NCBI GenBank assembly: GCA_963776845.1
Contig: CAVZOJ010000005.1
Coordinates: 124,001 to 188,000 of the forward strand
Reading direction: 5' to 3'
Length of the DNA stretch: 64,000 nucleotides
Origin: Roseitranquillus sp963776845
GTDB taxonomy: Bacteria > Pseudomonadota > Alphaproteobacteria > Rhodobacterales > Rhodobacteraceae
Shown here: positions 20,647 through 30,785 of the stretch, piece by piece
Layout: each line of letters starts with the position of its first letter
Numbering within the stretch: the first letter of the stretch is position 1
Notes under the pieces: model-generated
What the model saw: only the letters and a program-made list of their open reading frames with translations
Databases searched by the model: none
Told to the model about the DNA's origin: nothing
Translations under genes and position numbers: made by a program

Positions 20647-21216
20647 ATGAAGCACGCTATCCTCGGCGCTGCCCTCATCGCCCTCGCAGTTCCGGCCGCC
20701 GCCAATGAGTTCGAGATCACCATGCGCGAGTACCTGGCGACGGAAATCGCCGGATGGGCCGCCGATCCGGTCCTGATCGACACGCTCAAATCACGCAATT
20801 CCGAGACTGAAGAGCTGAGTCAGGCCGACATCGACGCGCTGGATGCGACTTGGCGCGCCGAGATCGGCTCGGCCGACACGCCGACGATCACGCCGATCCT
20901 CGTCAACGCGGCCTCCGACTTCCTGCGTGAGCGGGTTGCGGCGTCCGACGGCGCGATGACCGAAGCCTTCATCATGGACGCCCGCGGTCTGAACGCCGCT
21001 GCGAGCGACGTCACGTCCGATTTCTGGCAAGGCGACGAGGCGAAGTTCCAGGAGACCTTCGATGTCGGCCCCGAAGCCGTCCACATCGGCGAGGTCGAGC
21101 TCGACGAGTCGACGCAGACCTATCAGGCGCAAGTGTCGGTCGCGATCGTCGACCCCGTGACGCAGGTGCTGCTTGGCGCGCTGACGGTCGGTGTGAACCC
21201 CGAGGCCCTCTACTGA
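20647..21216 (+). CDS. Secreted sensor-like protein next to chemotaxis genes
   Basis: 189 residues with AAGGAGAG before the ATG. A signal peptide of about 19 residues ends at PAAAN. The mature part (AFIMDARGLNAAASDVTSDFWQGDEAKFQETF and a final VGVNPEALY strand) resembles the single-Cache/PDC-like folds of periplasmic ligand sensors. With the receptor gene 92 bp downstream it may act as a separate binding protein for chemotaxis (inference). A hairpin lies right after the stop. Confidence 0.75.
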   Translation: MKHAILGAALIALAVPAAANEFEITMREYLATEIAGWAADPVLIDTLKSRNSETEELSQADIDALDATWRAEIGSADTPTITPILVNAASDFLRERVAASDGAMTEAFIMDARGLNAAASDVTSDFWQGDEAKFQETFDVGPEAVHIGEVELDESTQTYQAQVSVAIVDPVTQVLLGALTVGVNPEALY

Positions 21217-21225
21217 TTCCCTTCC

Positions 21226-21248
21226 GCGCCGCCCGGATCGGGCGGCGC
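21226..21248 (+). terminator. Hairpin between the secreted protein and the receptor gene
   Basis: GCGCCGCCC and its inverse form a 9-bp stem with a 5-nt loop, 10 bp after the stop. No T-run follows, so it may only attenuate. Confidence 0.45.
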
Positions 21249-21307
21249 TACCGGTCGCGCAGGCGACCAGCACCGAGCCCGCCGCTCGTATTCCGATGGA
21301 GTGCCAC

Positions 21308-23912
21308 ATGTCCCTTCCGAAGTTGCTCGGGAAAATCGATTTCACATCGCGCTCGGTCTTCGTCCGCTGCGTGGTGCTGCTCGCCGTGTCGACGGGTGTC
21401 GTAGCTGTCACGCTCGGCGCGATGTCGCTGCTGACGGCAGATCGCACCGCCAGGCGAAGCGTTCAGATGGGGGCCATCGAGGTGACCTACCTTGTCGCCT
21501 CGCAGAGCGGCGGTGCCGTGATGTTCGGCAAGGGAGAGACGATCGCCGACTCCATGGGCGCCGTCGTCGATCACTCCGACGGGGCGATGCGGGGCGGCAT
21601 CGCGGTCGATGGCGAAGGCAACAAGGTCAGTTTCGTCGGCGATGACGCGGCCCGCCCCGAACTCGAGCGGATCGCGTCCGAAGCGGCGGCTGCCGGCAAC
21701 GTCGTCCGGAGCGAGGACGGCTTCACGATCGGCACGCCGGTCCATTTCGGGAAGGAAAACGCCGTCATTGGCGGTCTTGCGACCTCCTGGACGCCGGCTC
21801 CGCTTCTGGCCGAGATCCGCAGTGAGCAGATGCGCGCCGCGCTCGTTGCGCTGGCGCTTTTCGTAGCGTCTCTTGTTGCGACCGGTTGGATCATGCGCCG
21901 CACGATCACCAAGCCGCTGCTCGCCGTCGACGCGGCGATGCGCTCGGTCGCATCCGGAGATCTCGGCATCGCAGTGCCTCAGACGAAGCGTCACGATGAG
22001 ATCGGCTCCATTGCCACCACACTCGAGGACTTTCGCCAGTCCCTGGCAACGGCCGAAGAGCTGTCGAAGGAGGCGAACGCGAAGCAGGCGGCGTTCGAGA
22101 ACACATCGTCGGCGATGATGATCGTGGACACCGACTTCCGGATCACGTTCGTCAACAGCGCGATGACCGAACTGTTCGAGACGAACGTCGACGCGTTCCG
22201 GCGCCATTTCGGGTCGTTCGAACCCAGCGAACTCGTCGGCAAGCCGATGGACGTGTTCCATCGCGACCCGGCCCACCAGCGCGCGATGCTCGATCCCTCC
22301 AGGATGCCGATGACGGCGAGCTTCATGATCGGCGACGTCTACCTCGACCTCAATCTCGCCGCGGTGCAGGGTCCGGACGGCAGCTTTGGCGGCGCTGTGC
22401 TGGAATGGAAGGACGTGACACGCCAGCGCCGCAACTCGGCGATCCTGAGCGCGATCAACTCCAATCAGGTCTGGATCGATTCCGACGAAAAGGGGCAGAT
22501 CGTTTCGGTCAACGACAACTTCTGCGCCATGCTGCAGACGACCAAGGACAAGGCCGTCGGACGTCGCGCCGAGGAAATCATCGACGTCGCGGGCGACCGC
22601 ACCCAACATGACGACGCCGTCGCGAACGGCCGCAGCTACGCCGGACGGTTCGACCTGACCCTCGACGGCCGGACGGCGACGATCGAAGGCAGCGTCACGC
22701 CGATCGTCGACGGCCGCGGCCGCGTCACGCGGCACGTCCTGATCGCCAGCGACATCACCGAGGCTCAAGCCGCCGTTGCTGCGGCCGAAGCCGAGCGCAA
22801 GGCGTCGGCCGAAGCCCAGGCGAAGGTCGTCGAGGCGTTGGGTCGGGCTCTGGAGCAGCTTTCAGAGGGCGACATGACCATCTCGCTCGATGCGCAATTC
22901 GCGTCGGAATACGAGGGCCTTCGTCAGGACTTCAACCGGGCGGTGGGCAAGTTGCTGACGGCCATGTGCGCCGTGGTGGAGAACTCGTCCGCGATTACAG
23001 GCGAGGTGGCAAGCATCACCCAAGCGGCGAACGACCTGTCGTCCCGGACCGAGAACCAGGCCGCTACGCTGGAGCAGACGGCGGCGTCGCTTGACGAACT
23101 CACCGCATCCGTCAAGTCTTCGGCCGAGCGGGCGTCGCAGGCGGCGCGCGTCGTCGGAGAGGCGCGGTCGAGTGCCGAGGAGTCGGGCAGCGTCGTCCGC
23201 GAGGCGGTTGCCGCGATGGGCGAAATCGAGACCTCTTCCGATCAGATCTCCAAGATCATAGGCGTCATCGACGACATCGCCTTCCAGACCAACCTGCTTG
23301 CGCTGAACGCGGGCGTCGAGGCAGCGCGTGCCGGCGACGCCGGCCGTGGCTTCGCGGTGGTCGCGTCGGAGGTTCGGGCGCTTGCGCAACGATCTTCCGA
23401 CGCCGCGCGCGAGATCAACGGCCTCATTTCCTCGTCCGGGACGCAGGTCAAGCGCGGCGTCGGCCTCGTCGGCGAAGCCGGAAGGGCGCTGGAGCGCATC
23501 GTCGAGCTCGGTCGCCGACATCTCGAACTATGTCGGCGAGATCGCGAGCTCGTCCGCCGAGCAGTCCCAGGGGCTTGGCGAGATCAATCAGGCGATGATG
23601 CAGCTCGACCAGGTCACGCAGCAGAACGCCGCGATGTTCGAGGAGACCAACGCTGCCAGCCATGCGCTGGGTCGTGCGGCTTCCTCGCTTTCCATGACGG
23701 TGGAACGCTTCCGTACGGATGCGAGCCCGAGTGCGCCGATCCCGTTCCGGCGCCCGGAGATGCAGAAGGCGAGCGTAGATCAGGCAATGCAGTCCACGTC
23801 GAGGGCGCGCACCGCCGCGCCGCAGAAGACCCCGGCCGCTGCCCTCCCGAAGGCGGTGAATGCCGGCCCCGCGCAAGGTGCCGCCGGCGACGATGGCTGG
23901 GCCGAATTTTGA
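21308..23912 (+). CDS. Methyl-accepting chemotaxis protein with PAS domains, one frameshift
   Basis: N-terminal membrane segment (residues about 20-42), a periplasmic part, a second segment near 180-197, HAMP, two PAS domains (about 265-370 and 380-480), and a methyl-accepting signalling domain with the hairpin tip DIAFQTNLLALNAGVEAARAG. An extra base at about 23508 (RIVSSVADISNYVGEI after repair) moves the frame; read across, the protein has about 867 residues. It ends GWAEF, a WxxF-type pentapeptide that tethers CheR or CheB in other receptors. It is followed after 26 bp by cheB. Uncorrected, the frame would wrongly fuse it to CheB. Confidence 0.88.
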
Positions 23913-23938
23913 GCCAAGACGGCGCGGTAGAAGATGGA

Positions 23939-24967
23939 ATGTCGAAGATCCGCGTACTGATCGTCGACGACAGCAGGACAATTCGCACGATCGTGCGGAC
24001 CCTGCTGTCGCGGGACGAGGCGATCGAGGTCGTCGGCGAGGCCGCTGACCCCTACGAGGCGCGGGCGGCGATCAAGGCGCTCAACCCCGACGTTCTGACG
24101 CTCGACGTCGAGATGCCAAGGATGGACGGACTAGAGTTCCTCGGCCATCTGATGCGGCTGCGCCCGATGCCCGTGGTCATGGTATCGTCGTTGACGAGCA
24201 AGGGCAGTCGGGCCGCGATTCGCGCACTCTCGCTCGGGGCGGTCGACTGCGTCGATCGCGAAGAGATCCGGCGCGACGTCGCAGGCGCGTCCCGCCTCTG
24301 TGCCGTGGTCCGGGCTGCGGCCAAGGCACAGGTCCAGGCGAGGCGTGACCCGCACGTGATCACGCCCGCCTACGAAGGGTTCGTCCCGAACGGGAAGCTC
24401 CTGCTGATCGGCAGCTCGACAGGTGGGGTCGACGCGCTCGAGCGCGTGTTTTCGCGCTTTCCGCAGAATTGCCCTGCCACTCTTGTCGCGCAACACATGC
24501 CCCCGGCTTTTCTCAAGAGCTTTGCGCAGCGGCTGAACGACACGCTTAGGCCTTCGGTCCAGGTGGCGCAGGACGGCACCGAGTTGCGCGAGGGCACCAT
24601 CCTGCTGGCTCCGGGCGGAACGCAGCACCTGACCGTCGCGCCGAGCGGCAAGACGACGCGGCTGGTCGAGGAGGACGGCACCCATCTCCACACCCCGAGC
24701 GTCGACATGCTCTTTGCAAGCGCGGTTTCGCGCGGCCGCCGGGTCGTGGCCACGATCCTGACCGGGATGGGGCGAGACGGCGCCGAGGGGATGCTGCGCC
24801 TGCGCGAGGCCGGTGCGCTGACCGTCGCGCAAAGCGGGCGGACGGCCGTGGTCGATGGCATGCCAAGGGTCGCACGCGAAATCGGTGCGGCGATGCGCGT
24901 CGCCGACCTCGACGACATTGCGCAAGTGCTGCTGGGCGCCTGCAATCGGTCGAGGGCGCCGGCATGA
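23939..24967 (+). CDS. cheB: Chemotaxis response regulator protein-glutamate methylesterase
   Basis: 342 residues. The receiver domain (VLIVDDSRTIRTIV, phosphoacceptor in TLDVEMPRMDGLEFL) occupies about 1-125 and the methylesterase about 155-340, with the triad serine in GSSTGG, histidine in VAQHMPP and aspartate in GMGRDGAEG. It demethylates receptors when phosphorylated by CheA. The GTG/ATG of cheD overlaps its stop. cheA, cheW and cheR are not in the window. Confidence 0.95.
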   Translation: MSKIRVLIVDDSRTIRTIVRTLLSRDEAIEVVGEAADPYEARAAIKALNPDVLTLDVEMPRMDGLEFLGHLMRLRPMPVVMVSSLTSKGSRAAIRALSLGAVDCVDREEIRRDVAGASRLCAVVRAAAKAQVQARRDPHVITPAYEGFVPNGKLLLIGSSTGGVDALERVFSRFPQNCPATLVAQHMPPAFLKSFAQRLNDTLRPSVQVAQDGTELREGTILLAPGGTQHLTVAPSGKTTRLVEEDGTHLHTPSVDMLFASAVSRGRRVVATILTGMGRDGAEGMLRLREAGALTVAQSGRTAVVDGMPRVAREIGAAMRVADLDDIAQVLLGACNRSRAPA

Positions 24968-25488
24968 GCGTAGCGGAGACGCACATCAAGGTCACGGTCC
25001 ATGTCAGCCAGGGGGAACAGGCCATCGGCCGTGATCCCGACATGGTGATCGGCACGATCCTCGGCTCGTGCGTCTCGGCATGCGTCTGGGATCCGGAGGT
25101 CCACGTCGGCGGCATGAATCACATCATCCTGCCTGACCGAACGACCGACGGGATCGCGATCGAGGGGCACGGCGCCTCCGCGATGGAGCGTCTGATCAAT
25201 GCCCTCCTGCGCGAAGGCGCCTCCCGCAGCCGGCTGCGGGCGAAGGTTTTTGGCGGTGCCAACATGATCGCCGGTCTGACCGACATTGGGCAGCGGAACA
25301 TCGAGTTCATCGTCGACTATCTCGAGCGAGAGCGGATCCCGATTGACGGCAGAAGTCTGGGGGGACACCAGGCGCGGATGATAAGGTTCTGGCCGCATTC
25401 CGGCCGCGCGCGCCAGAGACTGGCGGAAAAGGCGCCGGAGCTGGTCCGGCCGGTGCAAGCCGTCGGCAACGACGTGGAACTGTTCTAG
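24964..25488 (+). CDS. cheD: Chemoreceptor glutamine deamidase
   Basis: 174 residues, ATGA overlap with cheB. The catalytic cysteine lies in TILGSCVSAC and the histidine in GGMNHIILP, both in family-standard context; KVFGGANM is also diagnostic. It converts receptor glutamines to glutamates. The IS21 element begins 10 bp behind its stop, so any further chemotaxis genes would have been separated from it. Confidence 0.95.
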   Translation: MSVAETHIKVTVHVSQGEQAIGRDPDMVIGTILGSCVSACVWDPEVHVGGMNHIILPDRTTDGIAIEGHGASAMERLINALLREGASRSRLRAKVFGGANMIAGLTDIGQRNIEFIVDYLERERIPIDGRSLGGHQARMIRFWPHSGRARQRLAEKAPELVRPVQAVGNDVELF

Positions 25489-25674
25489 CCGCTCAGCCTG
25501 CGCGCACCGGGGCCATCCGGTCAGGCGTTCCGATTTCATCCGGTCGGTGATTCCGATCTGATCCGGTCACCAATTCCGGGGCATCCGGTCACCCTGCCGG
25601 ACCTCGGGTAGCGGCGCTGCTGGGCGATCCTGCGGCGGGTAGCCTCGCGCTCCTGATGGAGTGCGGGGAGCCCG

Positions 25675-27205
25675 ATGAAGAGATTGCCGATGCGGAAGAT
25701 CAGGGACGCGATGCGGCTGCGCGCCAGCGGGTTCTCGACGCGGAAGATCGCGGCGAGCCTCGGGGTGAGCCAGTCGACAGCCAGCGAGTACGTGAAGCGC
25801 CTGGAGCGGACGGGGCTGTCATGGCCGCTCCCTGCCGAGCTGACGGATGCCGAGTTGGAGCGCCGACTGTTCCATCCGACCGGCGGCGAGACGCGGGCCG
25901 TGCGATCCCAGCCGGACTGGGCTGCGGTCCACCGCGAGCTGCGGCGCAAGGGCGTGACGCTGTCGCTCCTTTGGGAGGAGCACCGCGCCGTTCATCCCGA
26001 CGGCTACGGCTACAGCCGGTTCTGCGAACTCTATCGCCGCTGGGAACGGCGCCTCTCGCCGACCATGCGCCAGCACCATGTCGCCGGCGAGCGGATGTTC
26101 GTCGACTACGCCGGCACCACGCTCGAGGTGATCGACCCCGCGACCGGCGAGGTCCGCGACGGCGCAGCTCTTCGTCGCCGCGCTCGGCGCCTCGAACTAC
26201 ACCTACGCAGAGGCGACCTGGACGCAGGGGCTCTCCGACTGGATCGGCGCGCACTGCCGGGCGCTGTCCTATTTCGGCGGCGTGCCGGGCCAGATCGTCT
26301 CGGACAACCTCAAGGCCGGCGTCACCCGCGCCTGCTTCTACGAGCCGGCGGTGAACCGCACCTACGCCGACATGGCCGCGCATTACGACACCGCGGTGGT
26401 TCCGGCGCGGCCGCGCAAGCCGCGCGACAAGGCAAAGGTCGAGGTCGCGGTGCAGATCGCCGAGCGCTGGATCATCGCGCGGCTGAGGAATCGCAGGTTC
26501 TTCTCGCTCTCGGAGATCAACGAGGCCATCCGCGAGCTGCTTTGCCGCCTCAACGGCCGCGTCACCCGGCATCTCGGTGCCAGTCGCCGCGCCCTCTTCG
26601 AAGAGCTGGAGCGACCGGCGCTGAAGCCGCTGCCGCAGGTGCCATACGTCTACGCCGAGTGGCGGCAGCGTGCCGTCGGGCTCGACTACCACGTCGAGGT
26701 CGACAAGCATTACTACTCGGTGCCCTACGCGCTCCTGCGCGAGCAGGTCTGGGTGCGGATCACCGCGAGGACGGTGGAGGTCTTCCACCGCGGCGCACGG
26801 GTCGCGGCGCACGCCCGCACCTCGTCGAACCGGCAGCACACCACCCTGCGCGACCACATGCCGTCGAGCCATCGGCGCCATGCCGACTGGACGCCGGAGA
26901 AGCTGCGGCGTCAGGCCGCCGGGATCGGGCCCGGCACGTCGACCCTGGTCGAGGTGATACTGCGCGAGCGCACCCATCCCGAGCAGGGCTTCCGCTCCTG
27001 CCTCGGCATCCTGCGCCTGGCCCGGACCCATGGCCGCGACAGGCTCGAGGCCGCCTGCACGCGCGCGCTCGAGATCGGCGCACGCTCCTACACCTCGGTG
27101 AACTCGATCCTCAGGAACAACCTCGATCGCCGGCGGCCCGAGGATGCCGCGGACGGGCCGGCGATCACTCACCTCAACATCCGCGGCGCCGGATACTTCC
27201 ACTGA
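25675..27205 (+). pseudogene. istA: IstA transposase of IS21 copy 1, frameshifted
   Basis: An N-terminal helix-turn-helix (IAASLGVSQSTASEYVKRL) precedes the integrase core (MFVDYAGTTLEV). Compared with copy 2, one extra base at about 26159 (CGACGGCGCAG against CGAGGCGCAG) breaks the frame; the rest continues in another frame to 27205. The copy also differs by several substitutions, so it is not a misassembled duplicate. Other conserved genes here have the same kind of extra base, so a sequencing error is possible. Confidence 0.85.
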
Positions 27206-27215
27206 AGGAGAGACG

Positions 27216-27986
27216 ATGCTCGACCATCCCACACTCGACCAGCTGAGAGCCCTCCGGCTCGACGGCATGGCCGAAGCCTTCACCGAGTTGCAGGCGCAGG
27301 ACGCGGCCGGCGACCTCACCCACCCCGAATGGCTCGCCCTGCTCATCGATCGCGAGGTCGCCAGCCGGAACACCAGGCGCTTCCAGACCCGGATGCGCGC
27401 CGCGAAGCTGCGCCAGGCTGGCGCCGCCATCGAGGACGTCGACTACCGGACGCCCCGCAAGCTCGACAAGGCGCTGTTCCAGAGGCTGGCGACAGGCAGA
27501 TGGATCGCCGAGAAGCGCAACCTGCTGATCACCGGCCCCTGCGGCGTCGGCAAGACCTGGCTCGCCAGCGCCCTCGGCCAGAAGGCCTGCCGCGACGACC
27601 GCACCGTCATCTACAAGCGGCTGCCCCGGCTCTTCGCCGAGCTCGAGCTCGCCCATGGCGACGGCCGCTTCCCGCGGCTGTTCCGCAGTCTCGTCCGGGC
27701 CGACCTGCTGATCCTCGACGACTGGGGACCCGACCGGCTCACCGCCAGCCAGCGCCGCGACCTCATGGAGATCGTCGAGGATCGTTACGGCGCCGGCTCC
27801 ACCCTGATCACCAGCCAGCTTCCCGTCGACGCCTGGCACGACGTCGTCGGCGAACCAACCTTCGCCGACGCCATCCTCGACCGCCTCGTCCACAACGCCT
27901 ATCGGCTCGACCTCGACGGACCTTCGATGCGGAAGAAGACCGGGCCGGACGCTGCCTCAGAGATTGACGCGCAGGCCCGTGGCTGA
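27216..27986 (+). CDS. istB: IstB ATP-binding helper protein of IS21 copy 1
   Basis: 256 residues starting 10 bp after istA with GGAGAGACG before ATG. An AAA+ ATPase related to DnaC: Walker A in ITGPCGVGKTWLASAL, Walker B in LLILDDWG. It supports target capture by IstA. Confidence 0.93.
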   Translation: MLDHPTLDQLRALRLDGMAEAFTELQAQDAAGDLTHPEWLALLIDREVASRNTRRFQTRMRAAKLRQAGAAIEDVDYRTPRKLDKALFQRLATGRWIAEKRNLLITGPCGVGKTWLASALGQKACRDDRTVIYKRLPRLFAELELAHGDGRFPRLFRSLVRADLLILDDWGPDRLTASQRRDLMEIVEDRYGAGSTLITSQLPVDAWHDVVGEPTFADAILDRLVHNAYRLDLDGPSMRKKTGPDAASEIDAQARG

Positions 27987-28185
27987 CACGACGAAACCAA
28001 GCTCAGCGGCGACGCGACCCGGTGACCGGATGCGTCGGAATGGCCGACCGGATGTCGCCGGAACCGCTGACCGAATGCTCCGGAATGCGCAGCTTGGCCT
28101 CGAGGCTTGACGGCGATCAAAGCGCGCTCGCCCGGTACCGCCTACACCTCAAGATGTCGCCGCGACAGAGAGATGGAGGAGAGGC

Positions 28186-29025
28186 GTGGCCTACAAGACG
28201 GTCCTGACGGCTGTGACCAAGGGGGACGTGGCGGACGGGGTCCTGTCCCCGGTCGTGGCGTTCGCAGACGCGCACGGGGCGCATGTCGAAGCGTTGTGCT
28301 ACGGCATCGACCGTGCCTACCCGGCGTATCACTACGGATCCGCCAGCCTCGAGCTCCTGCAGCAGAGCCAAGACAAGGCCCGGCAGGAGGCGGTCGCGGT
28401 CCGCAAGGAGGTCCTGTCCGCATTTGAGGCTACGGGCGTGGAGTGCACCGCGCGCGCGGTGGTCGCCGGATTGAGCGGGATCGGCGACGTGCTTGCCGAC
28501 CGAGGTCGCCTCGCCGACATCGCGATCCTCAGTCAGGCTCCGGCCGACGACCGGCCGCGGCTCCACGAGATGATCGTCGAAGGCGCGCTCTTCGCCGCCC
28601 ATCTGCCGGCGCTCGTCGTACCTAGGGGTGCGCCGGCGGCCGGATGGCCGGAGCGGATCGTCGTCGGCTGGGACGACGGCCCGGAGGCGCTGGCCGGCGT
28701 GCGCGGCGCGCTGCCGCTGCTTCAGCGCGCATCGCGGGTCGACATCGTCGTCGTCGACCCTCCGCGGCATTCCCAGGACAGCCCCGATCCGGGCCATGAC
28801 GTGTCGCTGATGCTGTCGAGGCATGGGGTGAAGACCGAGGTCGTCATGCTTCCGCTCACCTTGCCGCACATCTCGGACGCGTTGATGCGCCACGCCACCG
28901 ACAATTCCGCCGATCTGATCGTTATGGGGGCCTACGGTCACTCCCGCTTCCGCGAGACCGTGTTCGGCGGCACGACGCGGCGGATGCTGGCGGAGTCGAA
29001 GACGCCGCTGCTGCTGGCGCACTGA
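28186..29025 (+). CDS. Universal stress protein, tandem UspA domains
   Basis: 279 residues from GTG 28186. Two UspA-like halves: the first (about 1-145) is divergent, the second ends in the ATP-binding motif GAYGHSRFRETVFGGTTRRML, matching G-2x-G-9x-G-S/T. It starts 94 bp behind the IS21 end. Probably a cytosolic stress-response protein. Confidence 0.85.
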   Translation: MAYKTVLTAVTKGDVADGVLSPVVAFADAHGAHVEALCYGIDRAYPAYHYGSASLELLQQSQDKARQEAVAVRKEVLSAFEATGVECTARAVVAGLSGIGDVLADRGRLADIAILSQAPADDRPRLHEMIVEGALFAAHLPALVVPRGAPAAGWPERIVVGWDDGPEALAGVRGALPLLQRASRVDIVVVDPPRHSQDSPDPGHDVSLMLSRHGVKTEVVMLPLTLPHISDALMRHATDNSADLIVMGAYGHSRFRETVFGGTTRRMLAESKTPLLLAH

Positions 29026-29081
29026 GCCGGGGTGAAATCCTGGCGGCGAGAGCATAGTCTCTGACCGTCAGGAGGTATCCC

Positions 29082-29300
29082 ATGCCCATCGCGCGTTTCG
29101 TACTGATCGTCGTGCTTGTGATCGTCGCCGCCGCGGCGACCGTCTGGCTCGGCGCGCTGCTGGCTGCCGCCGTCGATGCGCCGCTGGTCGGCCTTCTCGC
29201 GGCGATACCGGCGGTCCTCGTCGCCTACGTCGTCGTCAGGGTCGTGTGGGACCGCGTGCGCAGCGGCGACGACGGGCACTATGACCGCATCGAGAAATGA
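29082..29300 (+). CDS. Small membrane protein, 72 residues
   Basis: AGGAGGTATCCC stands before the ATG. Two long hydrophobic helices (residues about 5-30 and 35-57) are followed by a charged tail (WDRVRSGDDGHYDRIEK). No family recognised. The YbjQ gene begins right after the stop, suggesting co-expression. Confidence 0.7.
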   Translation: MPIARFVLIVVLVIVAAAATVWLGALLAAAVDAPLVGLLAAIPAVLVAYVVVRVVWDRVRSGDDGHYDRIEK

Positions 29301-29301
29301 C

Positions 29302-29616
29302 ATGCTGGTCGTGACGACCGAGGGCGTGCCGGGGCGAGAGACCGTCGAGGCGCTTGGGCTGGTTCGCGGTTCGACCGTGCGTGCCAAGCACATTGGCGCG
29401 GACATCGTCGCCTCGCTGAGGAACCTCGTCGGTGGCGAGGTGCGCGAGTATGCCTCCCTCCTCGCCGGCGCGCGGGAGCAGGCGCTCGACCGGATGGTGG
29501 CGGAGGCGAGAGGCCTCGGCGCCGACGCTGTCGTCGCGGTGCGGATGGAGACGTCGCAGATCCAGCAGGCCGCGTCGGAAGTGGTCTGCTACGGCACTGC
29601 GGTGCGGTTGCGGTGA
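29302..29616 (+). CDS. YbjQ/UPF0145 family protein
   Basis: 104 residues. VTTEGVPGRETVEALGLVRGSTV and the later GADAVVAVRMETS are typical of the YbjQ family (also called heavy-metal-binding domain; function unproven), which forms oligomeric beta-rich assemblies. The start at 29302 follows the previous stop by one base; an in-frame ATG at 29281 is possible. The stop overlaps the next GTG. Confidence 0.88.
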   Translation: MLVVTTEGVPGRETVEALGLVRGSTVRAKHIGADIVASLRNLVGGEVREYASLLAGAREQALDRMVAEARGLGADAVVAVRMETSQIQQAASEVVCYGTAVRLR

Positions 29617-30245
29617 ACGCGCTGCCGTCCGACGCGGTCCTGCGGGACGAGGGCTTCTCCGCGGCACGTCAGGGGAGGGTCCTCGTGGTGGCGTGCGGGG
29701 CGCTGGCGCACGAGATCGTCGCGCTGCGCGATACGAACGGCTGGAAGCATCTCGATCTCGCCTGCCTGCCCGCCATCCTGCACAACCGGCCCGAGCGCAT
29801 TGCCGCCGCCGTTGAGGACGCCGTGACGCGGCATCGCCCACGCTACGACGAGATCTTCGTCGCCTACGCCGACTGCGGCACCGGGGGCGAGCTGGCGCGG
29901 ACATGCGAGCGGCTGGGCGTCGAGATGATGCGCGGACCCCATTGCTACGCATTCTTCGATGGGGTGGAGCAGTTCGAGGATCGTGGTGAGGTGACGTCTT
30001 TCTACCTTACCGACTTTCTCGTCCGGCAGTTCGATGCCTTCGTGTGGCGGCCCCTCGGGCTCGACAGGCACGCCGACCTGCGCGACCTCTATTTCGGCAA
30101 CTATGAGCGGCTGGTCTATCTCGCTCAGACGGAGAACGCCGCCCTGGATGATCTGGCGCGCCGTCACGCCGAAAGGCTCGGGCTGGACTATTCGCGTCGA
30201 ATGACCGGCTACGGAGAACTCGCCGAGGCGCTAGGCCGCCTCTAG
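29613..30245 (+). CDS. DUF1638 family protein
   Basis: 210 residues from GTG 29613. VVACGALAHEIVAL, YADCGTGGELARTCERLGV and GPHCYAFFDG place conserved cysteines in the DUF1638 pattern. Function unknown; members often occur with corrinoid or methylamine metabolism genes in other organisms, which is not the case here. Confidence 0.8.
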   Translation: MNALPSDAVLRDEGFSAARQGRVLVVACGALAHEIVALRDTNGWKHLDLACLPAILHNRPERIAAAVEDAVTRHRPRYDEIFVAYADCGTGGELARTCERLGVEMMRGPHCYAFFDGVEQFEDRGEVTSFYLTDFLVRQFDAFVWRPLGLDRHADLRDLYFGNYERLVYLAQTENAALDDLARRHAERLGLDYSRRMTGYGELAEALGRL

Positions 30246-30250
30246 AACAC

Positions 30251-30683
30251 CTAGGCCGCCGCTTCCGCGGAGGCGGCGATATTCCGTACCCGCTGGACCA
30301 TCGCCCTGAGACCGTTCGACCGCTGCGCCGACAGATGGTCGTCGAGCCCGAGGCGGCCGAGCTCGGCTTGTGCATCGACGTTCAGCACCTCCCGCACGGG
30401 AAGTCCGCCGTAGAGCGCGATCAGGATGGCGATCAGACCGCGCACGATCATCGCGTCGCTGTCGCCGCGGAAGCTCAGCCGGGCGTCGCTGCCTCCGCCC
30501 TCGAGCTCGGGGACCAGCCAGACCTGGCTCGCGCAGCCCTCCACCTTCGTGGCGGGAACGCGGACCGAGTTCCTCCAGCGGCGGCATTGCCTTGCCGAGG
30601 TCGATGACGTGGCGGTAGCGATCCTCCCAGTCGTCCAGGAACTCGAACGTCTCCGCGATCTCTTCGAATGCAGGGGTTGCCAT
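30251..30683 (-). CDS. sufE: Cysteine desulfuration protein SufE, one frameshift
   Basis: Accepts sulfur from SufS for iron-sulfur cluster assembly. ATG 30683 has GGAGGTGAC upstream. FEEIAETFEFLDDWEDRYRHVIDLGKAMPPLEE opens the protein; after one extra base near 30560 the frame continues VPATKVEGCASQVWLVPE, whose cysteine is the sulfur acceptor. No suf operon surrounds it; sufE stands alone as often in Alphaproteobacteria. Confidence 0.88.
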
Positions 30684-30785
30684 ACGCGTCACCTCCGCCC
30701 GTCGAGCTATGGCCTCGGACGCAGGCTGTCCAGTCCGGCCGCCTTTTCAAGCCCCACGCTTTCGGCTACGCCCTTGGCAGTCGAG

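Larger units (their letters stand above)
25499..28091 (+). mobile_element. IS21-family insertion sequence, copy 1
   Basis: 2593 bp. The ends begin TGCGCGCACC on the left and, inverted, TGCGCATTCC on the right. Both termini carry repeated ATCCGGTCA-type boxes, as expected for the multiple terminal repeats of IS21 elements. Copy 2 at 52908-55499 defines the ends. Flanking octamers GCTCAGCC and GCTTGGCC agree in six of eight positions, so the target duplication has decayed or is imperfect. It carries istA (frameshifted) and istB. Confidence 0.9.

Noticed and set aside
21248..22768. A 506-codon antisense frame over the chemoreceptor gene
   Set aside because: Composition is that of a shadow frame and the plus-strand gene has clear HAMP, PAS and signalling domains.
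21308..24967. A natural chemoreceptor-CheB fusion protein
   Set aside because: The fused frame between about 23510 and 23939 is junk, while the other frame there encodes the conserved end of the receptor; one extra base explains it.
25510..25610. CRISPR-like repeats (repeated ATCCGGTCA boxes)
   Set aside because: They are the multiple terminal repeats of IS21 and recur at the ends of copy 2; spacing and length do not fit a CRISPR array.
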